From JBARCX01 sp049794535 (GTDB taxonomy: Bacteria; Pseudomonadota; Gammaproteobacteria; Xanthomonadales; Rhodanobacteraceae), in contig JBARCX010000074.1 in NCBI GenBank assembly GCA_049794535.1, forward strand, positions 1 through 7,778: 7,778 nt of DNA, read 5' to 3'. The notes under the pieces were generated by a model that saw nothing but the letters and a program-made list of their open reading frames with translations, had not been told where the DNA came from and ran no database searches. The translations under genes and the position numbers were made by a program. This document shows positions 1 to 6,361 of the stretch, one piece after another; position 1 is the stretch's first letter, and the number at the start of each line of letters is the position of its first letter.

Positions 1-4
1 GTCC

Positions 5-463
5 ATGTACCGGCGCATCACGCGTTGGCCTGGTGGTCACTGGCTGTTTTCGCGTGCCGTCTGTTTCAGGGCACCGTACTTTGCGACCATCGCGCCACGC
101 TTCATGGCGCTTGATCCGGGGCGTTGCGAAGTCCGTATGCGCGATCGTCGGCGCGTACACAACCATATTGGTACGGTGCACGCCATCGCGTTGTGTAACC
201 TTGCCGAACTCAGTGCCGGCGTGATGGCCGAGGCGACCATGCCGACAGGCATGCGCTGGATTCCCAAAGGCATGACGGTCGAATACCTGAGCAAGGCGAC
301 CGGCACTATGCATGCCGTCGCCACGCCGGAGACGCCCTTGACCGTGCTGGATCGTGGTCAGGAATGGCCGGTGATGGTGCAAGTTACCGACACGGCAGGC
401 CATGTAGTGTTCGGTGCGCGCATCACCATGTGGGTATCGCCACGACAGCACAGCGCGCACTGA
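5..463 (+). CDS. DUF4442 (hotdog-fold, PaaI-thioesterase-like) protein, start uncertain
   Basis: The 152-residue product reads as a DUF4442 protein, a hotdog-fold group related to PaaI-type acyl-CoA thioesterases. Seen: an N-terminal PGGHWLFSR stretch (about residues 9-17), the family's APYFATI segment (23-29), then RRRVHNHIGTVHAIALCNLAE (48-68, here with N53-H54, H59 and E68), and the IPKGMTVEYL strand (86-95). In hotdog thioesterases the helix holding an Asp/Glu such as E68 carries the active site, but DUF4442 members have no firmly assigned reaction, so an acyl-CoA thioesterase role is inference. It is likely cytosolic, with no signal peptide or membrane span. The ATG at base 5 has only four bases ahead of it and the frame is open to the window edge, so the true start may lie upstream. 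It is the only plus-strand gene and converges on the CPBP protease gene, 13 bases away. The closely packed minus-strand frames over it are shadows. Confidence 0.82.
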   Translation: MYRRITRWPGGHWLFSRAVCFRAPYFATIAPRFMALDPGRCEVRMRDRRRVHNHIGTVHAIALCNLAELSAGVMAEATMPTGMRWIPKGMTVEYLSKATGTMHAVATPETPLTVLDRGQEWPVMVQVTDTAGHVVFGARITMWVSPRQHSAH

Positions 464-476
464 GAGCCAGCGTCTC

Positions 477-1382
477 CTATCTGCGTCGCGACCAAACGGG
501 TGCCACGATGCTTCCACGGCGCAGCGCGACGACTAGCAGGGACAGGGTCACTAGCAAGCTGACACCCAGGGCTACTACCGACGCTTCCGCACCGAATACA
601 CCGCCGCTCAACCAATCCGGGCCGGTACGGTTAGAGACCAGCCAGCCTTTGGCGGCACCACCGGAAACCGGAATGCCGTAGACCGTACCCTGCATGATGT
701 TCCAAGCAGCATGCAGGCCTATGCAGGCCCAAAGCGAACGCGTGACGTGATAGATCATGCCAAGCAGCAGGCCCGCTTCGATCGCGATGGCCGCTGAGCT
801 CCACAGCGTGGCACCCGGATTGAAGATATGCGCGATGCCAAAGAACAGCGCCGAGATCACCAAGGCCCACCATGTGCCGAGCCCTTCTTCCACGATGCGG
901 AAGATCACGCCACGGGCGACGATCTCCTCGCCAATCCCTGCACCGAGACCGATCACTAGCGCATCAGGTAACCAATCCACCTGCGGATCGGTGCCGGTCA
1001 CGTGATAGCTGCCAGCGAGCCACAGCACGCCGACCACGGTACTGAACACGGCGGCGCCAGTGACAAGGCCGGCGAGGCCAAGCGTTGGAATGGTGCGTGG
1101 TGATAATTCACTGGGACGTCGGCGTTCGATCAGGCCAACCAGGATCGCGTAACCAAGCAGTGCTGGCAGCAATTGGATGCTCAGCATCGCAAACGCATGA
1201 TGTAGCGGATTGGCCGCTTTTGCGGTCCAGCCCAATGCGACTACCACCGCATGCGTAGCCATGCTGAAGCCAATCAACATGGCTGCAAAGAACACGATGC
1301 GGGCCAGGGGTGAGAACACCATCCAGCGCTGCCAGGCAGGGGCATCAGGAGGCGTGGAGAAGGCTAATGATGTGTTCTGCAT
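477..1382 (-). CDS. CPBP family intramembrane metalloprotease (CAAX protease / Abi type)
   Basis: A 301-residue polytopic membrane protein of the CPBP family (Rce1-like, PF02517). The three family motifs are all present: EEIVARG with the glutamate pair at E152-E153 and R157; FFGIAH with F181 and H185; and HAAWN with H224 and N228. These supply the metal/water-binding residues of Rce1-type glutamate proteases, so the enzyme should be active. About seven to eight hydrophobic spans are visible, including roughly residues 27-50, 66-85, 101-123, 138-150, 172-187, 196-212 and 266-286, with a basic C-terminus (VWSRRR). Prokaryotic members act on unknown substrates, with bacteriocin immunity or signal peptide processing known for some; no bacteriocin gene is nearby, so the substrate is not known. 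The ATG at 1382 has no clear Shine-Dalgarno sequence. The next Met (residue 21, base 1322) has none either, so the start is only moderately sure. It lies 107 bases after prfC on the same strand. Confidence 0.9.
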   Translation of the reverse strand: MQNTSLAFSTPPDAPAWQRWMVFSPLARIVFFAAMLIGFSMATHAVVVALGWTAKAANPLHHAFAMLSIQLLPALLGYAILVGLIERRRPSELSPRTIPTLGLAGLVTGAAVFSTVVGVLWLAGSYHVTGTDPQVDWLPDALVIGLGAGIGEEIVARGVIFRIVEEGLGTWWALVISALFFGIAHIFNPGATLWSSAAIAIEAGLLLGMIYHVTRSLWACIGLHAAWNIMQGTVYGIPVSGGAAKGWLVSNRTGPDWLSGGVFGAEASVVALGVSLLVTLSLLVVALRRGSIVAPVWSRRR

Positions 1383-1396
1383 GTCTAAGCCACAGC

Positions 1397-1402
1397 CTTA
1401 TA
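1397..1402 (-). promoter_or_regulatory. Candidate -10 element for the CPBP protease gene
   Basis: On the minus strand the hexamer TATAAG, inside TTTTATAAGG, matches the sigma-70 -10 consensus at five of six positions in an otherwise GC-rich gap. No good -35 is seen 16-18 bases upstream. Transcription would begin near base 1390-1393, leaving a leader of only about 8-11 bases before the ATG at 1382. That would explain the absent ribosome-binding site, or it may mean the start codon is misplaced. It is a visual match only. Confidence 0.35.
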
Positions 1403-1431
1403 AAAGAATGAGGCGGCAGACTAACAGTGCA

Positions 1432-1477
1432 TCCTGACTAGGCCACAGTGACGCAAGTCACTAACGCCCAGTCAGGA
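1432..1477. repeat. Nested inverted repeat between prfC and the CPBP gene
   Basis: An outer 8-base arm TCCTGACT (1432-1439) pairs exactly with AGTCAGGA (1470-1477). Inside it, AGTGAC (1447-1452) pairs exactly with GTCACT (1457-1462) around the four-base loop GCAA (+ strand). On the minus strand it lies 12 bases after the prfC stop codon and could fold as a two-step stem at the end of the prfC transcript. No T-run follows, so it is not a classic intrinsic terminator. The inner part could equally be a protein-binding palindrome (see the separate entry). Confidence 0.6.
1447..1462. promoter_or_regulatory. Possible CRP/Clp-family operator (GTGA-N6-TCAC)
   Basis: The perfect 16-base palindrome AGTGAC-N4-GTCACT contains GTGA-N6-TCAC, the core of sites bound by CRP-family regulators (consensus TGTGA-N6-TCACA). 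Xanthomonadales carry the CRP homologue Clp. Its centre lies about 62-65 bases upstream of the transcription start predicted from the TATAAG hexamer, near the spacing of class I CRP-activated promoters, and the promoter lacks a good -35, as activator-dependent promoters often do. The outer T/A bases of the consensus are replaced by A/T. It could instead be just the inner stem of an RNA hairpin. Confidence 0.3.
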
Positions 1478-1489
1478 GTGGGGTCTCTC

Positions 1490-3091
1490 TTACAGTTCGA
1501 CGGACGCCGCGTGCTCACGCGTGGCGGAGAAGCGCACCTGTGGCCAGCGCTCTTGTGCCAGCTGCAGGTTCACCCGTGTCGGTGCGATGTAAACCAGTTC
1601 GCCAGCACCATCCAGCGCGAGGTTCATCGCGTTCTTCTCGCGGAATTCCTCCAGCTTCTTTGTGTCGTCGCAATGCACCCAACGCGCGGTGGTCACCGTG
1701 ACAGGCTCAAAGCTGGCGTCGACGTTGTACTCGTCTTTCAAACGGTAGGCCACCACGTCGAACTGCAGCACGCCGACGGCGCCCAGGATCAGGTCGTTGC
1801 TCATGAGTGGGCGGAAGAACTGCGTCGCACCTTCTTCCGATAGCTGTGCCAGGCCTTTCTGCAAAGCTTTCATCTTCATCGGGTCGCGCAGACGCGCACG
1901 GCGAAACAGCTCGGGCGCGAAGTTGGGGATGCCGATGAAGCTCATCAGCTCGCCCTCGGTGAAGGTGTCGCCGATGGTGATAGTGCCGTGGTTGTGCAAG
2001 CCGATGACGTCGCCCGGGTAGGCGGTCTCGACGATCTCGCGATCGCTGGCCATGAAGGTCAGCGCGTTGGCGATGCGTACTTCCTTGTTAGTGCGCGTCT
2101 GCAGCATTTTCATGCCGGCCGTATAGGTACCCGAGCACACTCGCATGAACGCCACGCGGTCACGGTGTGCCGGGTCCATATTGGCCTGGATCTTGAACAC
2201 GAAGCCGCTGAGCTTTTCTTCCTCTGGCTGCACCGCACGTGCAAGTGTTCTGCGCGAGCGTGGCGACGGTGCATGCTCCACGAAGAAGTCCAACAGCAAC
2301 TGCACGCCGAAGTTGTTCACCGCTGAGCCGAAGAACACCGGCGTCAACTTGCCGGCAAGGTATTGCTCAATGTCGAAGGGATGCGAGGCGCCCTGCACCA
2401 GCTCCAGTTCGTCACGTAGTTCGCGCATCGCTTCGGCGCCGATCGCCTCGACAAGGCCCGGTGCATCAAGGCCTTTGAAGATGGTCGAATCCTGCCGGGT
2501 GAAGTTCTTGCCCGGTTCGAACACATGCACTTCATCGAGCAGCATGTGGTACACGCCCTTCAGGCGCTTGCCCATGCCGATCGGCCAGGTCAGTGGGGCG
2601 CAAGCAATGCCGAGCACCGACTCCACTTCGTCCAGCAGCTCGATCGGTGAGCGGCCTTCGCGGTCAAGCTTGTTGATGAAGGTCATGATCGGTGTGTCAC
2701 GCAGGCGGCACACTTCCATCAGCTTGATGGTGCGTTCTTCCACGCCCTTAGCGCAGTCGATCACCATCAGCGCCGAGTCCACTGCAGTCAGCACGCGGTA
2801 GGTGTCTTCGGAGAAGTCGGCGTGACCTGGGGTATCGAGCAGATTGATGATCTTGCCTTCGTACGGGAACTGCATCACCGACGAAGTCACCGAGATGCCG
2901 CGCTCTTTTTCCAGCGCCATCCAGTCCGATGTGGCGTGGCGTGCCGCTTTGCGGCCCTTCACTGAGCCGGCCATCTGGATCGCACCGCCGAACAACAGCA
3001 GTTTTTCAGTCAGCGTGGTCTTGCCTGCGTCAGGATGGCTGACGATGGCGAAGGTGCGGCGGCGACGGGTTTCAGTGAGATGGCTGGACAT
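1490..3091 (-). CDS. prfC: Peptide chain release factor 3 (RF3)
   Basis: A 533-residue translational GTPase that matches RF3 along its full length (E. coli RF3 is 529 residues). RF3 recycles RF1 and RF2 from the ribosome after peptide release, using GTP, in the cytosol. Visible GTPase motifs: G1 SHPDAGKTT (18-26), G2 around RGISVTS (64-70), G3 DTPGH (86-90) and G4 NKLD (140-143). RF3-specific signatures follow: SDWMALEKERG (55-65), TWPIGMGK, TPVFFGSA, and in domain II FKIQANMDP and HRDRVAFMRV. The C-terminal domain contains GAVGVLQFDVV and ends with a TREH-like tail. The ATG at 3091 gives the family-typical short N-terminus before RRRTFAIVSHP. No Shine-Dalgarno sequence is seen upstream. It follows bluB by 66 bases on the same strand. 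The long plus-strand frame at 2145-2801 is an antisense shadow. Confidence 0.97.
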   Translation of the reverse strand: MSSHLTETRRRRTFAIVSHPDAGKTTLTEKLLLFGGAIQMAGSVKGRKAARHATSDWMALEKERGISVTSSVMQFPYEGKIINLLDTPGHADFSEDTYRVLTAVDSALMVIDCAKGVEERTIKLMEVCRLRDTPIMTFINKLDREGRSPIELLDEVESVLGIACAPLTWPIGMGKRLKGVYHMLLDEVHVFEPGKNFTRQDSTIFKGLDAPGLVEAIGAEAMRELRDELELVQGASHPFDIEQYLAGKLTPVFFGSAVNNFGVQLLLDFFVEHAPSPRSRRTLARAVQPEEEKLSGFVFKIQANMDPAHRDRVAFMRVCSGTYTAGMKMLQTRTNKEVRIANALTFMASDREIVETAYPGDVIGLHNHGTITIGDTFTEGELMSFIGIPNFAPELFRRARLRDPMKMKALQKGLAQLSEEGATQFFRPLMSNDLILGAVGVLQFDVVAYRLKDEYNVDASFEPVTVTTARWVHCDDTKKLEEFREKNAMNLALDGAGELVYIAPTRVNLQLAQERWPQVRFSATREHAASVEL

Positions 3092-3122
3092 GCGGACGGG
3101 TCGGCTGGAACGCGAACCGTCA

Positions 3123-3128
3123 ATGATA
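3123..3128 (-). promoter_or_regulatory. Candidate -10 element for prfC
   Basis: On the minus strand TATCAT matches the -10 consensus at five of six positions and lies 31 bases before the prfC ATG, giving a predicted leader of about 25 bases. No -35 is recognisable at the right distance, where a GC-rich inverted repeat sits. Without a -35 this is weak; prfC may also be read through from bluB. Confidence 0.22.
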
Positions 3129-3136
3129 GCGTGGAT

Positions 3137-3150
3137 CGGCCCGTGGGCCG
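3137..3150 (-). terminator. Short GC hairpin after bluB, possible weak terminator
   Basis: CGGCCC (3137-3142) and GGGCCG (3145-3150) form an inverted repeat just past the bluB stop codon, practically a 5-base GC stem with a 4-base loop. No T-run follows on the minus strand, so efficient intrinsic termination is doubtful; read-through into prfC remains possible. Confidence 0.25.
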
Positions 3151-3157
3151 GGTTTGA

Positions 3158-3814
3158 CTACAGGTCGCCCGTGTCGTCCTGCGCCCAACCATTTTCGAAA
3201 ATCAGCGCTTCCAGCGGTTGGCGTGAGGCCCACTTTTCCTGTTGCAGCATGGGTTCCACATAGAACGTATCGACGTGCCCAAGGCATAGCACGGCCACCG
3301 GCGTGGCCCCTGGCGGGAAGGCCAGAAGCTGGCCCAGTGCCTCAGGGTCGAATAGTGAAACCCAGCCCATGCCGATGCCCTCGGCGCGTGCGGCAAGCCA
3401 CAGGTTCTGGATCGCGCAGGCCACCGATGCCAGGTCCATCTCAGGCATGGTGCGTCGCCCGAAGACGTGTTGTTCGCGGCGGTCCATCAGCGCGGCGACG
3501 AGTACTTCGCCGCAATCACGAATGCCCTCTACCTTGAGCCGCATGAATTCGTCTTGGCGCTCGCCGAGCGCGCTGGCGGTACGTTGCCTTTCCTCGTCGA
3601 CCAGTCGGTGAATCTGCGTTCTTAGCGCGGCTTTGGTGATGCGGATGAAGCGCCACGGCTGCATGAATCCAACGCTCGGACCGAAATGCGCAGCGCGAAG
3701 CAAGCGTTCGAGCAAGGCGGGATCAATCGGGTCAGGCAGGAAGTGCCGCATATCGCGACGTTGTTCGATGACGCGATAGATCGCAGCGATTTCACTGTCG
3801 GTATAACGATTCAT
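3158..3814 (-). CDS. bluB: 5,6-dimethylbenzimidazole synthase (BluB-type flavin destructase)
   Basis: A 218-residue nitroreductase-fold protein closely resembling BluB, which breaks down FMNH2 with O2 to make 5,6-dimethylbenzimidazole, the lower ligand of vitamin B12. Seen: RRDMRHFLPDP (19-29), SVGFMQPWRF (47-56), LKVEGIRDC (93-101), and QNLWLAARAEGIGMGWVS (136-153). D21 and S153 align with the D32 and S167 that I recall as needed for activity in Sinorhizobium BluB; GFMQPW and the NLWLAARAEG-GWVS block are BluB hallmarks rather than general nitroreductase features. Length fits (about 227 residues in Sinorhizobium). The frame opens as far as 4129, but those extra codons overlap the desaturase and do not look like BluB, so the ATG at 3814 is chosen. 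It begins 14 bases after the desaturase stop with no good ribosome-binding site, suggesting translational coupling. No other cobalamin gene is in the window. A different nitroreductase substrate cannot be fully excluded. Confidence 0.88.
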   Translation of the reverse strand: MNRYTDSEIAAIYRVIEQRRDMRHFLPDPIDPALLERLLRAAHFGPSVGFMQPWRFIRITKAALRTQIHRLVDEERQRTASALGERQDEFMRLKVEGIRDCGEVLVAALMDRREQHVFGRRTMPEMDLASVACAIQNLWLAARAEGIGMGWVSLFDPEALGQLLAFPPGATPVAVLCLGHVDTFYVEPMLQQEKWASRQPLEALIFENGWAQDDTGDL

Positions 3815-3828
3815 CGTGGAGCAGGCTC

Positions 3829-5022
3829 TCAGGTTTGCGGTGCCAGTACCGGCACCAACGGCGCCGGCGCAGGGTCTGGCTTGCCCATCCGCCGCAACCA
3901 GCGGTAGTGCGAGGCGATGCCTGCACCGAATGAGCGATTCGCATGGTACGGCACCCCGTATTCGAGGCAAGCCGCTTCGACCACCCGCGAAATGGCGGGG
4001 TAGTGAATATGGCAAATGCGTGGAAACAGGTGATGTTCGATCTGGAAATTCAGACCACCGACCAGCCAGGTGATCACCCGGCTGTCGCGCGAGAAGTTCA
4101 CCGTGGTTTCGAGCTGGTGGATGGCCCATGGCGTAGCCATGCGTCCGGGTTCGCTCGGGGACGGAAACGACGCCTCTTCCACGGCATGCGCCAGCTGGAA
4201 CACCAGTGCGAGTAACAGGCCCGCCACCATGGCGACTACGGTGTAATACAACAAGACGGCGCCGATCGAATGGAAGATCAGCGGCAAGCCGAAGGCGAGG
4301 GTGAAGAACACCACCTTGCCGAGCACGAAAACTGCCAAGTCTTTGCCACGCGGTCGTGGAATCCGGCGCTTACCGATGGTGGCGGTGGTGATGTCGCGGA
4401 AATCGTCATGCAGATGCCAGCTTACGGCGGTGAAGCCGTAAAGCATCCATAGGTAGATGTGCTGCCAGCGATGATGCCAGTGGTGCTTCTGCTGCGGCGC
4501 AAATCGCGCCAGGGCGCCGAGGCTGATATCGCTGTCGTAGTCGTCGATGTTGACGTAGGTATGGTGAAAGTGGGCGTGCTTCCAGTGCCAGATATATGAG
4601 CTGCCACCGACAAGATCCAGCGTTCTAGCCATCCATTTGTTGATTGAGCGGCGCTCCGAATACGCCTGGTGGCCGGCATCGTGCTGAATATTGAAGCCAA
4701 TCTGCGCCGTAGCGATGCCAAGCACAACGCTGAGCAGTAAACCTTGCCACCACGTTGCCGCAAAAAAGACCAGCAGCACATACGAGGCGATGAATGTAGC
4801 CAGGATGATGGCTGTCTTGAAGTACATGCGCGCGTTGTCGCGCTGCTTGAGACCGCTTTGCTTGAAATAGTTCTCAACACGCCGCCGCAGCTCACGATGA
4901 AACGTATTGTCGCCGCTGAACTTCAGCCGATCCGTGGCTTCCACTGGCGAGGCGGCGTCCACGGGCGGGGATCGAACAGCATCAGCCGTTCGAAGGGGCG
5001 ACTCAGGGGGCATGCCGTGCAC
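3829..5022 (-). CDS. Membrane fatty acid desaturase (acyl-CoA/acyl-lipid, FADS-like)
   Basis: A 397-residue di-iron membrane desaturase that would insert a double bond in an acyl chain, using O2 and an electron donor. All three histidine boxes are present: HDAGH (114-118), HAHFHH (149-154, HxxxHH) and QIEHH (327-331, QxxHH). The Gln in the third box, with GGLNFQIEHHLFP, places it with the linoleoyl-CoA/delta-6-like group (COG3239). Hydrophobic spans lie near 69-90, 92-111, 230-252 and 255-279. There is no N-terminal cytochrome b5 domain (no HPGG); the first 40 residues are polar and low in structure, so electrons must come from a separate protein, not identified here. Which carbon is desaturated cannot be told. 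The start used is GTG at 5022; an ATG three codons later (5013) is equally possible and neither has a Shine-Dalgarno sequence. The 101 bases upstream show no convincing promoter or terminator. Confidence 0.93.
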   Translation of the reverse strand: MHGMPPESPLRTADAVRSPPVDAASPVEATDRLKFSGDNTFHRELRRRVENYFKQSGLKQRDNARMYFKTAIILATFIASYVLLVFFAATWWQGLLLSVVLGIATAQIGFNIQHDAGHQAYSERRSINKWMARTLDLVGGSSYIWHWKHAHFHHTYVNIDDYDSDISLGALARFAPQQKHHWHHRWQHIYLWMLYGFTAVSWHLHDDFRDITTATIGKRRIPRPRGKDLAVFVLGKVVFFTLAFGLPLIFHSIGAVLLYYTVVAMVAGLLLALVFQLAHAVEEASFPSPSEPGRMATPWAIHQLETTVNFSRDSRVITWLVGGLNFQIEHHLFPRICHIHYPAISRVVEAACLEYGVPYHANRSFGAGIASHYRWLRRMGKPDPAPAPLVPVLAPQT

Positions 5023-5123
5023 TCGGGAGGAAGTGAGTGCATGGTAGTCGATGCGCTGGTAAGTGCGTGTTGAATGGGGGGCGAGGAAAACGTTAAAGCC
5101 GCATGCCGAGCCAAATAACGGTC

Positions 5124-5810
5124 TCAGTCAGCATGTCTGGCCTCGTCATGCTGAAGTAGCAGATCCTCATAGAACGCCCCAAACGGCTCGGTCGGATGCG
5201 CGATTTGGATTTCCAGAATCCACAGCCCGCTCGATGGCGCAGCATCCAATTCGCCCAGATCGCCGGCCTTGTGCACCGAGTGCGGAAAGTCGCTGACGCG
5301 GTGACCTTTCACCTCGTGGTTGAGTCGCCAGCCCATCGCTTCGGCGCGCTCTTCGGCGAACGTGTAAAGCGATTGGCCGCTTAGGCCTTGCGTACGCCAT
5401 GCATCGGCTACCGCATGGAACAGCTCACGCGCCGCGTCTGCGCAGGCTTGCTGTTCCGGTGCATGACCCACCACGAACGTATCGCCCACATCGCCTTCGT
5501 GTCCGTCGAATACCAAACCCAGGTCGATGAAGTAGGTGTCGTTTTCACCTAGGCGTATATCGGGATTGGAGCGCTGCCGGTACGTCTTGGTGGTGTTCGG
5601 GCCGATGCGAATGATCACCGGGTGCCACAGCCGTTCCATGCCTAGCAAGCGGAACACTTCAGTGGCTTCGGCTTTTGCCTCGTCCTCGCTGATACCTGGG
5701 CGCATGCGCTCGCGGATGCCTTGCAGTGCGACCCAGCTGCGTTCGCGGGCGTGGTGCATCCGTTGCGGGTCGAAATGCGTGCCGACGGCTTCGCGTTGAA
5801 TCGTTGTCAT
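5124..5810 (-). CDS. M24 family metallopeptidase (aminopeptidase P-like, single catalytic domain)
   Basis: A 228-residue 'pita-bread' metallopeptidase. The five metal ligands of the M24 family can be placed: D96 (in FIDLG), D107 (in GHEGDVGDTF, twelve-residue spacing as usual), H170 (GHRVSDFPH), E200 (WILEIQ) and E215 (FYEDLLL). H177 fits the second, substrate-side histidine. Unlike creatinase and aminopeptidase P proteins, it has no extra N-terminal domain. Like methionine aminopeptidase it is compact, but the GHGIG signature is replaced by GHRVS, so it is not MetAP. It probably removes or cleaves short peptides in the cytosol, with no signal peptide; the substrate is unknown. The frame is open to 5945, but the extra 45 codons overlap the DUF1304 gene and look non-coding, so ATG 5810 is chosen despite no visible Shine-Dalgarno sequence. 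It follows DUF1304 by 37 bases, so cotranscription is likely. Confidence 0.9.
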   Translation of the reverse strand: MTTIQREAVGTHFDPQRMHHARERSWVALQGIRERMRPGISEDEAKAEATEVFRLLGMERLWHPVIIRIGPNTTKTYRQRSNPDIRLGENDTYFIDLGLVFDGHEGDVGDTFVVGHAPEQQACADAARELFHAVADAWRTQGLSGQSLYTFAEERAEAMGWRLNHEVKGHRVSDFPHSVHKAGDLGELDAAPSSGLWILEIQIAHPTEPFGAFYEDLLLQHDEARHAD

Positions 5811-5847
5811 GGGAGTTTTGAGTGTGTCTGGGTGCGGTGATGCAGGG

Positions 5848-6204
5848 TCAGGCCAGTAGTGTAAGTACAAGTCCGATGGCTGCAGGCAACGCCTGAATCC
5901 ACAGAATCTTCCGGCTTGCCGTGAGTCCGCCATAGATGCCGGCAATCAGTACGCAGATGAGGAAGAACAGCTTCACGCTGAAGCCGCTGCTGCCAAGGCT
6001 CAAGCCCCAAATCAGTCCTGCGGCGAGAAAGCCGTTATAGAGGCCTTGATTGGCGGCCAGCGTCTTGGATTGTGCGGCAAATTCCGGAGTGAGGCCGAAC
6101 GCACGACGGCCCGCTGGTTTGTCCCACAGGAACATTTCCAGCACGAGAAAATAGAGGTGTAGCAGGGCGACGAGCGCGATGACGATAGTGGCGGCGATGA
6201 GCAT
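5848..6204 (-). CDS. DUF1304 family small membrane protein
   Basis: A 118-residue inner-membrane protein of the DUF1304 family (COG3759), function unknown. Four hydrophobic spans are visible, roughly residues 3-27, 54-71, 75-95 and 100-117. Family-typical conserved positions are present: H16 and E23 inside the first span (LHLYFLVLEMFLW), the ANQGLYNGFLAAGLIWG motif (51-67), and YGGLTASRK (91-99) before the last span. Buried charged residues in the first span hint at a transport or binding role, but none is established. The ATG at 6204 follows a clear ribosome-binding site. It starts 157 bases after the EF-G stop, behind two hairpins, so it probably has its own promoter; the only candidate is a poor -10 (TTTAAA on the minus strand) without a matching -35. 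The M24 peptidase gene follows. Confidence 0.9.
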   Translation of the reverse strand: MLIAATIVIALVALLHLYFLVLEMFLWDKPAGRRAFGLTPEFAAQSKTLAANQGLYNGFLAAGLIWGLSLGSSGFSVKLFFLICVLIAGIYGGLTASRKILWIQALPAAIGLVLTLLA

Positions 6205-6206
6205 GA

Positions 6207-6217
6207 CCTCTCCCCTC
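6207..6217 (-). promoter_or_regulatory. Strong ribosome-binding site for the DUF1304 gene
   Basis: On the minus strand the purine run GAGGGGAGAGG ends two bases before the ATG at 6204. It contains a GGGGAG core about five bases from the start codon, within the usual Shine-Dalgarno range. It is the clearest ribosome-binding site in the window and fixes the DUF1304 start. Confidence 0.65.
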
Positions 6218-6290
6218 GGATGATGGTCAGTGATGCGCTCCTTGGAGCCCGTTTAAAGTCCGGGAGCACAATGCCGCAGTGTTGCAGCCA

Positions 6291-6313
6291 GCCCGGTTCA
6301 TCGCAAACCGGGC
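6291..6313 (-). terminator. Second hairpin downstream of EF-G
   Basis: GCCCGGTT (6291-6298) and AACCGGGC (6306-6313) form an exact 8-base stem with a 7-base loop. It lies just beyond the 14-base hairpin after the EF-G gene. No T-run follows on the minus strand. It is probably an auxiliary terminator or a 3' mRNA-protecting structure. Confidence 0.4.
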
Positions 6314-6320
6314 GGGATGC

Positions 6321-6353
6321 CATCGGGACGTGCCATTGCGGCACGTCCCGATG
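6321..6353 (-). terminator. Perfect 14-base hairpin after the EF-G gene (probable terminator)
   Basis: CATCGGGACGTGCC (6321-6334) pairs without a mismatch with GGCACGTCCCGATG (6340-6353) around a 5-base loop, starting 8 bases after the EF-G stop codon. The position and strength suggest transcription ends or the mRNA 3' end is protected here. No T-run follows on the minus strand, so it is not a textbook intrinsic terminator; U-poor hairpin terminators are common in GC-rich genomes. Confidence 0.6.
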
Positions 6354-6361
6354 TGGAAGCC

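Noticed and set aside
464..476. Bidirectional terminator between the convergent DUF4442 and CPBP genes
   Set aside because: Only a 4-base GAGA/TCTC pairing is visible in and around the 13-base gap; not supportable.
2145..2801. Open frame of 218 codons on the + strand
   Set aside because: It is antisense to prfC, rich in Ser and Arg, with no recognisable domain; a shadow frame.
3815..4129. N-terminal extension of the bluB frame
   Set aside because: These 105 codons overlap the desaturase, have low-complexity Arg/Pro/Ala content and no BluB similarity. BluB begins naturally at the ATG at 3814.
4551..4575. His-dense coding stretch in the desaturase as a possible metal-binding repeat
   Set aside because: The histidines are the normal second box; the other His-rich loop (residues 180-188) also matches the usual family pattern before the HIYLW segment.
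4422..4895. Second minus-strand open frame inside the desaturase gene
   Set aside because: A Ser/Thr-rich out-of-frame shadow of the desaturase; the three histidine boxes are in the other frame.
5023..5123. Gap ahead of the desaturase searched for a promoter or terminator
   Set aside because: Only a poor -10 (TTTAAC on the minus strand) with no -35 at the right distance, and no stable hairpin; too weak to list.
5811..5945. N-terminal extension of the M24 frame
   Set aside because: It overlaps the well-supported DUF1304 gene, looks non-coding, and the M24 fold is complete from the ATG at 5810.
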